Shown here: piece by piece, positions 1-6,251 of the stretch | Position numbering within the stretch: position 1 is the first letter of the stretch | Layout: each line of letters starts with the position of its first letter | From: Nitrospira_G sp035457545 | GTDB taxonomy: Bacteria; Nitrospirota; Nitrospiria; Nitrospirales; Nitrospiraceae | Assembly: GCA_035457545.1 (NCBI GenBank) | Contig: DATIBM010000357.1 | Location: 1 to 10,148, forward strand | Direction of reading: 5' to 3' | DNA length: 10,148 nucleotides | Notes under the pieces: model-generated | Databases searched by the model: none | What the model saw: the letters and a program-made list of their open reading frames with translations, nothing else | Told to the model about the DNA's origin: nothing | Translations under genes and position numbers: made by a program

Positions 1-989
1 AAGTCGAGGAAGCGGCTGTCCAGCAGACCCTCCTGGAGCGCGCCGGCGCTCCAGACGACCAACAGCCACGCCGGGATGCCGAAGGACAGGGCGAAGATTC
101 CTCCGACGTACAGCAACAGACTCAGTTGCCGCCCCAGGCCGGGGCGCTGCCTTGCCGCTTGGCGGAATCGTCCAGTGGTCTGGTAGAACCGGCTGCGCCG
201 CCTGAACCACCGTTCGGTGAGGAGGAACACGAGCGCAAAGAGGACCAGCAGCAGGCTCAACACGCTGGCGGCGGCGTAATTGTACCGTCCCGTCATCTGT
301 TGATAGACCGCATAGGTCAGTGTCTGATAGCGCAACAGCGACACCGCGCCGAAGTCGGAGACGGCGTAGAGGACCACCAGCGAGAGACCGGCAAAGATCG
401 CCGGGCGGAGGAGCGGCACCGTGACCCGGAGAAAGGTCGGCCAGCGGCTGACGCCGCAGGCCCGCGCCACCTCTTCGAAGGAGAGGTTCATGTTCAGCAG
501 GGCGGCGCGACAGAGCACATAGACAAAGGGAAAGGTATCGAGCGTCATCACGAGCGTGACGCCGGTGAGACTTTGCGGCGCGAACACATGACTCTCGGGT
601 CCCGCGACCACCTGCCACAGCCGATCCATCGGCCCGCCGGTCGAGAGCAGGTAGGAATAGACATAGGCCAACACATAGGTCGGCATCGCCAGCGGGAGGA
701 TCAGGGCCCATTCCCAGACCGGCCGTCCCGGAAACTCAAACCGCGTGACGAGCCAGGCAAGGGACAGGCCGAGGAGCAACGTTGCTGCGGACACGGTGAC
801 GGCGAGCAAGCCGGTATTGACCAGCAACTCGGGTAATCTGGTCCGCCACAACCGGCTCCATAAGGCCGGATCGGTGGTCGCCGCCTGGACCAGCACATAG
901 CCCAACGGAAGGGAAAGCGCGCCCGCGATCAGCAGGACCAGCAGTTGAAGAGGCGACAGCAGGTGGCGACGGAGGACTGCCGCGGTCAT
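1..989 (-). CDS. Iron(III) ABC transporter permease, FbpB/SfuB type (N-terminal part, cut by window edge)
   Basis: Inner-membrane permease that would pass ferric iron, handed over by the neighbouring binding protein, into the cytoplasm. The visible 329 residues start MTAAVLRRHLLSPLQ and hold a run of hydrophobic segments: one near residues 15-37, one near 56-80, one near 92-115 and further ones beyond 140. A cytoplasmic EAA-type loop (EEVARACGVSRWPTFLRVTV) lies at about residues 170-190, where the ATPase docks. After a basic stretch (RWFRRRRRFYQ) near residue 255 a further hydrophobic stretch begins, as in two-module permeases of about 540 residues, so roughly 60% of the protein is visible. 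The ATG is 15 bases after the binding-protein stop, which supports co-transcription; its ribosome binding site is weak. The ATPase gene is not seen. The iron specificity is inferred from the neighbours. Confidence 0.9.
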   Translation of the reverse strand, partial: MTAAVLRRHLLSPLQLLVLLIAGALSLPLGYVLVQAATTDPALWSRLWRTRLPELLVNTGLLAVTVSAATLLLGLSLAWLVTRFEFPGRPVWEWALILPLAMPTYVLAYVYSYLLSTGGPMDRLWQVVAGPESHVFAPQSLTGVTLVMTLDTFPFVYVLCRAALLNMNLSFEEVARACGVSRWPTFLRVTVPLLRPAIFAGLSLVVLYAVSDFGAVSLLRYQTLTYAVYQQMTGRYNYAAASVLSLLLVLFALVFLLTERWFRRRSRFYQTTGRFRQAARQRPGLGRQLSLLLYVGGIFALSFGIPAWLLVVWSAGALQEGLLDSRFLD

Positions 990-1004
990 GGGCGCCGAAC
1001 GCGG

Positions 1005-2084
1005 CTACCGAAGCCCGACGTCTTCGATCAGGGCCATCGTCGGCTCCCGGAGTTCGGCGAGCTTGGCAAGGGGGACGAGCGATGCCCGGAAGGAGGTTCG
1101 AGCGACGAGCGCAGGGTCGGGCTTGACGTCCGGATGCAGGGGATATTCCTTGTTCAGTTCGGCAAACAGCTTTTGGCCGGATTGGGCGACGAGAAACTCT
1201 GCCAGCAGACGGGCGCTCTCCAATCGACGGCTGGCCTTGGTGACGCCCATGCCGGCGACGTTCATGATCGCCCCCATCCCGCCGGCCTGTTGATCCGGCA
1301 TGATGGCCGCAATCGGCGCCGAGGGGTTGGCATCCAGGTGGCGATAGATATAGTAGTGGTTGACGATTCCGGCCGCGACCTCGCCCTTGGAGACTGCGTC
1401 CACGATCTGCGAGCTTTTCCCATACACCCTCGTGCCAGCGTTCTGCTTGAGGCCGGCCAGGAACTCCTTGGTCCGCTGATCGCCGTAGGTTTCCTTGATC
1501 ACCGACACCCCCGCCTGGAGATACTCGCTGCCGGCGTTCGGAATGGCAATCTTGTCCTTCCATTTCGGCTGGGCGAGATCCAAGAGCGAAACCAGTTCAT
1601 CCGGCTTCACGAGGGTCCGGTTGTAGACGATCACCCAGAACCGTCCGGAGAGTCCGATCCAGCTCTGATCGGCGGCCCGGTATTGGGAGGGAATCGCCCG
1701 GTCGACCTCGGGCAGGCTGAGCGGACGGAGCAACCCCAATTCTCGCGCCCGTTCCAGGCTGCCCGCATCGTTGGTGATCAGCACGTCGGCCGGCGTCCGG
1801 TCCCCTTCGACCTGCAGGCGGTTGATGAGTTCCGTCGTGCCGGAGGACAACAGCTCGATCTGGATCCCGGTCTGGCTTTGGAAGGCGTCCAACACGGGCT
1901 TGATCAGACGCTCGGCTCTTCCGGAATAGACCACCAGCTTGTCCTTGTCGGCTGCCAGGACAACGGCCGCCGAAGCCGCTTGGACCAAGAGCGCGACACA
2001 TAATCCCAACAGCCACGGCAGCCATCTCGGCCGGACAGGGCGGTCGGGAGCAGGCCTCGACAGTCTGTGAATGGGATGCGTCAT
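1005..2084 (-). CDS. Periplasmic iron(III)-binding protein of an ABC transporter (FutA/FbpA-like)
   Basis: 359-residue extracellular solute-binding protein (family 1), expected to capture ferric iron in the periplasm and deliver it to the permease encoded just downstream. It has a long basic N-region, a hydrophobic core (WLPWLLGLCVALLVQ, residues 21-35) and likely cleavage near ASA or VLA at 37-44. The mature protein starts with the typical LVVYSGRAERLIKPVLDAF (50-68), then PADVLITNDAGSLERA (98-113) and FWVIVYNRTLVKPDEL (149-164). The sequence GIVNHYYIYRH (239-249) carries the tyrosine pair Y244/Y245 that binds ferric iron in FutA/FbpA proteins. The C-terminal NKEYPLHPDVKPDP (311-324) is also typical of the family. 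The gene lies 33 bases after fur and 15 before the permease. The ribosome binding site (GGACG) is poor. Family assignment is firm; ferric iron rather than another metal is very likely. Confidence 0.93.
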   Translation of the reverse strand: MTHPIHRLSRPAPDRPVRPRWLPWLLGLCVALLVQAASAAVVLAADKDKLVVYSGRAERLIKPVLDAFQSQTGIQIELLSSGTTELINRLQVEGDRTPADVLITNDAGSLERARELGLLRPLSLPEVDRAIPSQYRAADQSWIGLSGRFWVIVYNRTLVKPDELVSLLDLAQPKWKDKIAIPNAGSEYLQAGVSVIKETYGDQRTKEFLAGLKQNAGTRVYGKSSQIVDAVSKGEVAAGIVNHYYIYRHLDANPSAPIAAIMPDQQAGGMGAIMNVAGMGVTKASRRLESARLLAEFLVAQSGQKLFAELNKEYPLHPDVKPDPALVARTSFRASLVPLAKLAELREPTMALIEDVGLR

Positions 2085-2086
2085 CG

Positions 2087-2121
2087 TCCGTGCATGATCA
2101 ATAAAAAAGGCGGCTGGTCAA
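2087..2121 (-). promoter_or_regulatory. Possible internal promoter between fur and the iron-binding protein gene
   Basis: On the minus strand TTGACC (2116-2121) overlaps the fur stop codon and is followed after 16 bases by GATCAT (2094-2099). The predicted transcript start is about 3 bases before the binding-protein ATG. The -10 match is only 4 of 6, so this may be chance. It would allow the transporter to be expressed independently of fur. Confidence 0.25.
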
Positions 2122-2567
2122 TTCCGGCACTTGGAACAGAGGCCGTAGAGTTCGAGCTTGTGGGTCTTGATGGTGAAGCCATGTCCGCTGGCCACTTCCT
2201 CCTGCAACCGCTCGATGTCCTCGTTTTCGAACTCCACGATCTTGCCGCATCCGGTGCAGATGAGGTGGTCGTGGTGGCCCTTGTGGGACACGTTGTCGTA
2301 CTGGGTCTGCGATCCGAAGTGCCGGGCCTGCGCGAACCCGATTTCACAGAAGAGGTTGAGGGTGCGGTAGATCGTGGCCAGGCCGAGGTGGGGATCTTTC
2401 TTCGCAAGCTGGTGGTACATTTCCTCCGCGGTAATGTGTTCCTTCTTCAGAAACTCGACCAAGATCAGCTCGCGTTGGCGGGTGAGCTTGAGATTGTGCT
2501 TGGAAAGGTGGTGCCGAAGCGCCTCCATTTCCTTAACGGGCTTTCCGATGACGGACCGATTCGGCAT
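2118..2567 (-). CDS. fur: Fur-family metal-responsive transcriptional regulator
   Basis: 149-residue cytoplasmic repressor, very likely the iron-responsive Fur subtype. The winged-helix DNA-binding domain covers about residues 15-90, with LKLTRQRELILVEFL and the recognition-helix region GLATIYRTLNLFCEIGFA (62-79). The dimerisation and metal domain follows: HHDH at 98-101, C104-x-x-C107, VEFENEDIE (111-119) and a second pair C144-x-x-C147 near the end. H44 (HITAEEMY) and the HHDH histidines correspond to known Fur metal ligands, and the two CxxC pairs indicate a structural zinc site. As first gene before a ferric transporter it probably controls that operon and itself, although I found no convincing Fur box. 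There is no clear ribosome binding site before the ATG. A later in-frame Met (residue 14) has AAGGA too close to it to be preferred. Zur or PerR cannot be excluded by eye. Confidence 0.92.
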   Translation of the reverse strand: MPNRSVIGKPVKEMEALRHHLSKHNLKLTRQRELILVEFLKKEHITAEEMYHQLAKKDPHLGLATIYRTLNLFCEIGFAQARHFGSQTQYDNVSHKGHHDHLICTGCGKIVEFENEDIERLQEEVASGHGFTIKTHKLELYGLCSKCRN

Positions 2568-2575
2568 GACAGGAC

Positions 2576-2605
2576 ATTTAAGAACGAAACGAGTAATCCG
2601 GTCAA
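2576..2605 (-). promoter_or_regulatory. Predicted sigma70-type promoter of fur, near-leaderless
   Basis: On the minus strand TTGACC (2600-2605) is followed by an 18-base spacer and TTAAAT (2576-2581). Counting 7 bases on places the transcript start near 2569, two bases before the fur ATG at 2567. This fits the absence of a ribosome binding site. The -10 is only 4 of 6 to consensus. Confidence 0.4.
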
Positions 2606-2662
2606 GGGGCTAGACAGCCGGAAACAAAGGGACCTGGATGCGGCCTTCCTGCCCGGCGTCGG

Positions 2663-2691
2663 TTGACGCCTAGGAACGCCGCCGTTATAGT
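2663..2691 (+). promoter_or_regulatory. Strong sigma70-type promoter for the Panacea-like gene
   Basis: TTGACG (2663-2668), a 17-base spacer and TATAGT (2686-2691) each match consensus in 5 of 6 positions at optimal spacing. The transcript would start near 2698, leaving an 80-base leader before the ATG at 2781. It faces away from the fur promoter. Confidence 0.6.
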
Positions 2692-2780
2692 GCACCCCTT
2701 TCCAACCGGATCGCCAGCCCCACCAGCCGGATGGGCCAGTCGCGACGGGATCGATTCATAGAACGGAAGGGACGCGCGGG

Positions 2781-3344
2781 ATGCGCCAGGCCAGTCACAT
2801 GACCATCGACCGGGCGCTGCTGCTGTACGTGCTGCACCTGGCGGAGCCGCATGGACTGCTGAACGACGTGAAGCTGCAACAACTCTGTTTTCTCTGCGAA
2901 TTGCAGTTGTTCAGCAAAGGCATCAGGGGGCTGCACTTCGAATATTTTCGATTTGCCTATGGCGCCTTCAGCAAGGACCTCGACAATGACCTGATGTCGC
3001 TTCGGCGGAAGGAACGGGTCGAGAACTTTTCCGTCACCGAGCAGGTGGTGGAGGAGGTCGTCCCGTTGCTGACCAAAGGAATCGAATCGAACGAGACGCA
3101 GAAGAAGGTGTTCGAGCTGATGCAGGCCGTCATCGGCCACTACGGCCCCCAGGACACGAGCCAGATCATCAAGTCTGTGGAGGATGTGGAACTGACGACG
3201 CCTGAAAATCCTGAAAACAAAATTCCCATCCGCGATATCGTCTTTCACACGACGATCCTGGTCCCTCACCGGATTGAGGTGAAGGAAGAGTTCACGCTGC
3301 CTCCGGCGACGCTGGCGAAGCTCAACCACCTGATGGGGTACTAG
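2781..3344 (+). CDS. Small protein with Panacea/SocA-like (DUF4065-type) features
   Basis: 187 residues, no signal peptide or membrane segment, so probably cytoplasmic. I do not recognise it firmly. The first half (LLLYVLHLAEPHGLLNDVKLQQL, then EYFRFAYGAFSKDLDNDLMSL near residues 50-72) has the pattern of Panacea/SocA-like proteins: a KLQKL-type helix, then an aromatic residue before a (Y)GPFS-like turn and an acidic helix. Panacea domains act as antitoxins or proteolysis adaptors in characterised cases; no partner toxin is visible next to this gene. The second half is rich in E, V and K with no motif I know. GGAAGGGA (2765-2772) is well placed for the ATG at 2781; the Met at residue 7 has no such site. 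It stands alone between the iron operon and the convergent carboxypeptidase gene. Confidence 0.8.
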   Translation: MRQASHMTIDRALLLYVLHLAEPHGLLNDVKLQQLCFLCELQLFSKGIRGLHFEYFRFAYGAFSKDLDNDLMSLRRKERVENFSVTEQVVEEVVPLLTKGIESNETQKKVFELMQAVIGHYGPQDTSQIIKSVEDVELTTPENPENKIPIRDIVFHTTILVPHRIEVKEEFTLPPATLAKLNHLMGY

Positions 3345-3345
3345 G

Positions 3346-3391
3346 AAGGACTGAGTGCTGGGTGCTCAGCGCTGAGTAGTTCGGAGTCCTT
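3346..3391. terminator. Inverted-repeat region between convergent genes, possible two-way terminator
   Basis: A 7-base perfect stem (AAGGACT 3346-3352 with AGTCCTT 3385-3391) encloses a perfect 12-base palindrome, CTCAGCGCTGAG (3365-3376), preceded by a related run of GAGTGCTGGGTGCT. It sits just after the stop of the Panacea-like gene and before the convergent carboxypeptidase end. There is no clean T-tract, so its role as a terminator is a guess. The GAGTGCTG-type wording also resembles dispersed short repeats. Confidence 0.4.
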
Positions 3392-3436
3392 ACGCAGCCT
3401 TTTCCGGCAGGTCCTTTCCTCTCCTAAGCAACCTAC

Positions 3437-4969
3437 TTACAGTCGATATAACTCGCCGTACTTCTGCTCCACATAGGTCAGCCAGGGGTCCGGGGTGAGG
3501 GAGCGGCCCGTGACCCGCTGGACCAAATGATCGGCGGTGAACATGCGTCCCCACTGATGAATCTTTTGCCCGAGCCACTGCCGGAGGCCCGTGAGCCGGC
3601 CCGCCTCGATCTCCTGCTCCAGGCCCATCAGCTCTTGCTTGGCCTGGTTGAAGAACTGAACTGAATAGAGGTTGCCGAGCGTGTAGGTGGGGAAATAGCC
3701 GAACGCGCCCATCGACCAATGGATGTCCTGCAACACGCCCTCGGCGTCGGTGGCCGGGACCACGTTGAGGTAGGTCTGCATTTTCTCCCGCCAGACTTCC
3801 GGCAGGTCTTCAAGCTTAAGGCGTCCCTCGATCAAGTCCTGCTCGATTTCGAAGCGCAGCATGATATGCAGGTTGTAGGTCAACTCGTCCGCCTCCACCC
3901 GGATCAGCGAAGGCTGCACTTTGTTGATCGCGGCATAGAAGCGGTCGAGCGGCACCTTGTTCAATTGCTCGGGAAAGGTTTGTTGCAACAGCGGATAGAA
4001 GCCTCGCCAGAAGGGGCGGGACCGGCCGATGCAATTCTCCCACAGCCGGGACTGGCTTTCATGGATGCCCAGCGAGATCGTGTCGCCGAGCGGGGTCCCG
4101 TAATGGCGCGGGTCCAATCCCTGGTCATAGAGCCCATGCCCTCCTTCATGGATGCAACTGAAGAGACAGGACGCGAGGTCCCGTTCGAACACCCTGGTGG
4201 TGACCCGTACATCGGTCGGATGAAACGAGGTCGTGAAGGGATGGGCGGACAGGTCCAGGCGCCCTCGTTCGAAGTCATAGCCCATCGCGGTCAGGACCAG
4301 CCGGCCGAATTCCACCTGGCGGCCCGGGTCGTAGGCGTCATGAAGAACGCTATCGTCAATCGCCACCGGGCTGGCCAACACAGCCTTGAGCAAGGGGACC
4401 AGCCGCGCCTTCAATTTCTCGAACAGGGGAGCCAGTTGGCCGACGGTGGAGCCGGGCTCATAGTGGTCGAGCAGGGCGTCGTAGGGAGAATGGGCGTAGC
4501 CGAGATAGCCGGCTTCCTCCTTCTTCAGCGCAAGGATGGTCGTGAGGTTCGGGAGAAACCGTTTGAAGTCGTTCTTGGCGCGCGCCTCAACCCAGACCTG
4601 CTGGGCCAGGGAACATTCGCGGCCGAGCCGGACGACGAAATCGGACGGAAGCTTCTTGGCCCGGCTGAAATCCCGCCACACTTCGCGGAGCAGCGCCCGG
4701 GCGGACTCATCCCAGGGATCTGCGGCACGTGGCTGAAGCTCGCCGGTCTGGAGATCCAGCCACTGGCCGAGCAACCGCTCGATGTCCGGGGATACCAGGC
4801 CATCATGTGCCAGCCCCTGCAGGGTGGCGATCTGATCGGCCCGAGCCGTACCGCCTCCGGCCGGCATGTAGGTTTCCATATCCCAGGATAATAATGAAGC
4901 CGCGCTGTTGATCTGCTGGATCGTGAGAAGCTGGGTGCGTAACGGATCAAGCGTGCTGAGTGTTGCCAC
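3437..4969 (-). CDS. Metallocarboxypeptidase, M32 family (carboxypeptidase Taq type)
   Basis: 510 residues, the usual length for M32 enzymes, which remove C-terminal amino acids from peptides in the cytoplasm using a divalent metal. The zinc motif HEGGH is at residues 274-278 (the family form of HEXXH) and the third ligand E304 is in IHESQSRLWEN (302-312). The neighbouring blocks DVRVTTRVFERD upstream and ELTYNLHIMLRFEIEQDLIEG downstream are hallmark M32 sequences. The N-terminus (LLSWDMETYMPAGG) is typical too. The start is GTG: on the minus strand GGAGGAGG precedes it at ideal spacing (GGAGG at 4976-4980), so GTG at 4969 is well supported. It diverges from the O-methyltransferase gene across 87 bases and converges on the Panacea-like gene. 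No truncation or missing catalytic residue is seen. Confidence 0.96.
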   Translation of the reverse strand: MATLSTLDPLRTQLLTIQQINSAASLLSWDMETYMPAGGGTARADQIATLQGLAHDGLVSPDIERLLGQWLDLQTGELQPRAADPWDESARALLREVWRDFSRAKKLPSDFVVRLGRECSLAQQVWVEARAKNDFKRFLPNLTTILALKKEEAGYLGYAHSPYDALLDHYEPGSTVGQLAPLFEKLKARLVPLLKAVLASPVAIDDSVLHDAYDPGRQVEFGRLVLTAMGYDFERGRLDLSAHPFTTSFHPTDVRVTTRVFERDLASCLFSCIHEGGHGLYDQGLDPRHYGTPLGDTISLGIHESQSRLWENCIGRSRPFWRGFYPLLQQTFPEQLNKVPLDRFYAAINKVQPSLIRVEADELTYNLHIMLRFEIEQDLIEGRLKLEDLPEVWREKMQTYLNVVPATDAEGVLQDIHWSMGAFGYFPTYTLGNLYSVQFFNQAKQELMGLEQEIEAGRLTGLRQWLGQKIHQWGRMFTADHLVQRVTGRSLTPDPWLTYVEQKYGELYRL

Positions 4970-5056
4970 AATCGACCTCCTCCGGCATGATGGCGACCGA
5001 CTGAAGAGAGCCTGCCGTGTTTCGACAAGGAAAGTGTTTCATAACGGAGGTCTGAA

Positions 5057-5719
5057 ATGGAAGATCTGGTGCGTCCCGAGATCGAAGCCTACGCGGAACA
5101 ACATTCCATGGGCGAGTCAGCGGTCTGTCGCGACCTGCGGGAGGAAACGGAACGGACGATGGAGCTGGCCAGGATGCTGGTCGGTCCGTTGGAGGCCGCG
5201 TTTCTCAAGATGATGGTGAAATTGGTCCGGGCCAGACGGGTGCTGGAGATCGGCATGTTTACCGGCTACAGCGCGCTCTCGATGGCGGAGGCCTTGCCGC
5301 CGGACGGCGAAGCCATCACCTGCGAGATCGATCCCGAGCCGATCGCCGTGGCGCGTCGCTATTTCGCGAAGAGTGCGCACGGCAGGAAGATCACAATCCG
5401 GGAGGGGCCGGCGCTGGAGACGTTGCGGGAGATTCGCGGGCCGTTCGACCTGATCTTCATCGACGCGGACAAGCAGAACTACATCCAGTACTACCAGCGG
5501 GCGCTGGAGCTGATCGCGCCCTCCGGCGTGATCCTGATCGACAATGTGCTCTGGTCGGGGGAGGTGCTCACCCAGCCTGCGCCGGACGACCGGACCAGGA
5601 CGATTCAAGACCTGAACCGGCTGGTCGCAGACGATCCGCGCGTGAGCGCGGTGCTCGTGACGATTCGCGACGGCGTGCTGGTGGTGAAGCCGGAGCCCGG
5701 TGTGAGTTCAATCAGATGA
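5057..5719 (+). CDS. SAM-dependent O-methyltransferase, catechol/caffeoyl-CoA type
   Basis: 220 residues, matching the family of small class I O-methyltransferases (PF01596-like) that methylate hydroxyl groups of catechols or related small molecules in the cytoplasm. The SAM-binding motif I is VLEIGMFTGYSAL (62-74), followed by the acidic E90-I-D loop. FDLIFIDADKQNY (130-142) and ILIDNVLWSGEV (159-170) carry the metal and catalytic residues D136, D162 and N163. The C-terminal VTIRDGVLVVKP is characteristic. GGAGGT (5046-5051) sits 5 bases before the ATG. The substrate cannot be told from sequence, and neighbours do not suggest a biosynthetic cluster. Its stop codon directly abuts the stop of the convergent lipoprotein gene. 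Confidence 0.94.
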   Translation: MEDLVRPEIEAYAEQHSMGESAVCRDLREETERTMELARMLVGPLEAAFLKMMVKLVRARRVLEIGMFTGYSALSMAEALPPDGEAITCEIDPEPIAVARRYFAKSAHGRKITIREGPALETLREIRGPFDLIFIDADKQNYIQYYQRALELIAPSGVILIDNVLWSGEVLTQPAPDDRTRTIQDLNRLVADDPRVSAVLVTIRDGVLVVKPEPGVSSIR

Positions 5720-6121
5720 TCAGGCCTTCACGTCGGCCCGCCAGGCAATGGTCGCCGGGCACCACTGCCAGATGCCGAGGCTGATGATGCGGGTCAGCGC
5801 AGCCGGGATGCAGGCGGTTCGGCCCACTTCGACATGCCGGTTCACCAGCTTGGAGGGCTCGCCGCAGCGTTTGAGGTAGTCATCCGCCTTGATGTCGTTG
5901 AGGCTCCAGTGGGGGACAAAGAAGGCCACGACCGGAATGGGGAGCACGGCCAGGGAGGAATCGTCGATCCATTCCGATCCCGAGCAGTGGGCCGCGTTGC
6001 TGACGGGCTGTTTGACATCGTCATGGATCAGCGCCTTGCTGCAGCCATTTGCCACAAGCGCCCAGGCCAGCACGATCGAAAGCGCGATCGAGTGGCGGCG
6101 AGGCGGATTCAATGGGCTCAT
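5720..6121 (-). CDS. Small hypothetical lipoprotein, Bor/TRL-like layout
   Basis: 133 residues. A basic start (MSPLNPPRRH) leads to a hydrophobic segment and then VANGC with C27, a plausible though not ideal lipobox, so it is probably a lipid-anchored envelope protein. The mature part has a cysteine in YLKRCGEPSK, then KLVNRHVEVGRTACIPAALTRIISLGIWQWCPATIAWRAD. This layout of a conserved C-G and a late hydrophobic 'SLGI' stretch ending in a cysteine-aromatic strand recalls Bor/TRL-type small lipoproteins. That similarity is by eye and weak. On the minus strand AAGGAAAGGA lies about 8 bases before the ATG, supporting the start. It is divergent from the EamA transporter and may share its control region. 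Confidence 0.75.
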   Translation of the reverse strand: MSPLNPPRRHSIALSIVLAWALVANGCSKALIHDDVKQPVSNAAHCSGSEWIDDSSLAVLPIPVVAFFVPHWSLNDIKADDYLKRCGEPSKLVNRHVEVGRTACIPAALTRIISLGIWQWCPATIAWRADVKA

Positions 6122-6152
6122 CGGCGTGTCCTTTCCTTGGGCGTTAGATCAA

Positions 6153-6181
6153 AGACTAGGCGCGGATCTCAAGGCCGTCAA
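6153..6181 (-). promoter_or_regulatory. Predicted promoter of the small lipoprotein gene
   Basis: On the minus strand TTGACG (6176-6181) is followed by a 17-base spacer and TAGTCT (6153-6158). The -35 is 5 of 6 and the -10 only 3 of 6. The transcript would start near 6146, giving a 25-base leader that includes the AAGGAAAGGA ribosome binding site. Confidence 0.4.
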
Positions 6182-6222
6182 GGCGGGTGATCACCTCACC
6201 GGCCGGAAATAATCCTTGACGG
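6175..6222. promoter_or_regulatory. Nested palindromes between divergent promoters (candidate operator)
   Basis: CCGTCAAGG (6175-6183) and CCTTGACGG (6214-6222) form a perfect 9-base inverted repeat, each arm holding an outward-facing -35 box. Between them lie a perfect 10-base palindrome GGTGATCACC (6186-6195) and the 8-base CCGGCCGG (6199-6206). A dimeric regulator bound here could control the lipoprotein and transporter genes together. The geometry is seen; the regulator is unknown. Confidence 0.4.
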
Positions 6223-6244
6223 TTCGTCATGGCGCTGTTATCCC
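6216..6244 (+). promoter_or_regulatory. Possible promoter of the EamA transporter gene, leaderless geometry
   Basis: TTGACG (6216-6221) is followed after 16-17 bases by TTATCC/TATCCC (6238-6244), a poor -10. The predicted start at about 6251 coincides with the ATG at 6252, which has no ribosome binding site. The same TTG could be misread as an upstream start codon. Confidence 0.3.
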
Positions 6245-6251
6245 CAGCGTC

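Noticed and set aside
945..2003. Long open frame on the plus strand opposite the iron-binding protein gene
   Set aside because: It is the GC-rich antisense shadow of a well-supported gene; composition is arginine/glycine/histidine-rich with no motif.
2568..2700. Fur box upstream of fur
   Set aside because: No stretch resembles the 19-base GATAATGATAATCATTATC consensus or three adjacent GATAAT hexamers.
3719..4891. 390-codon open frame opposite the carboxypeptidase gene
   Set aside because: Antisense shadow of the M32 gene, whose catalytic motifs, GTG start and ribosome binding site are all clear.
6216..6251. TTG start adding 12 residues to the EamA transporter
   Set aside because: The TTG is the first base triplet of a TTGACG -35 box within an inverted repeat, lacks a ribosome binding site, and the added residues do not look like a family N-terminus.
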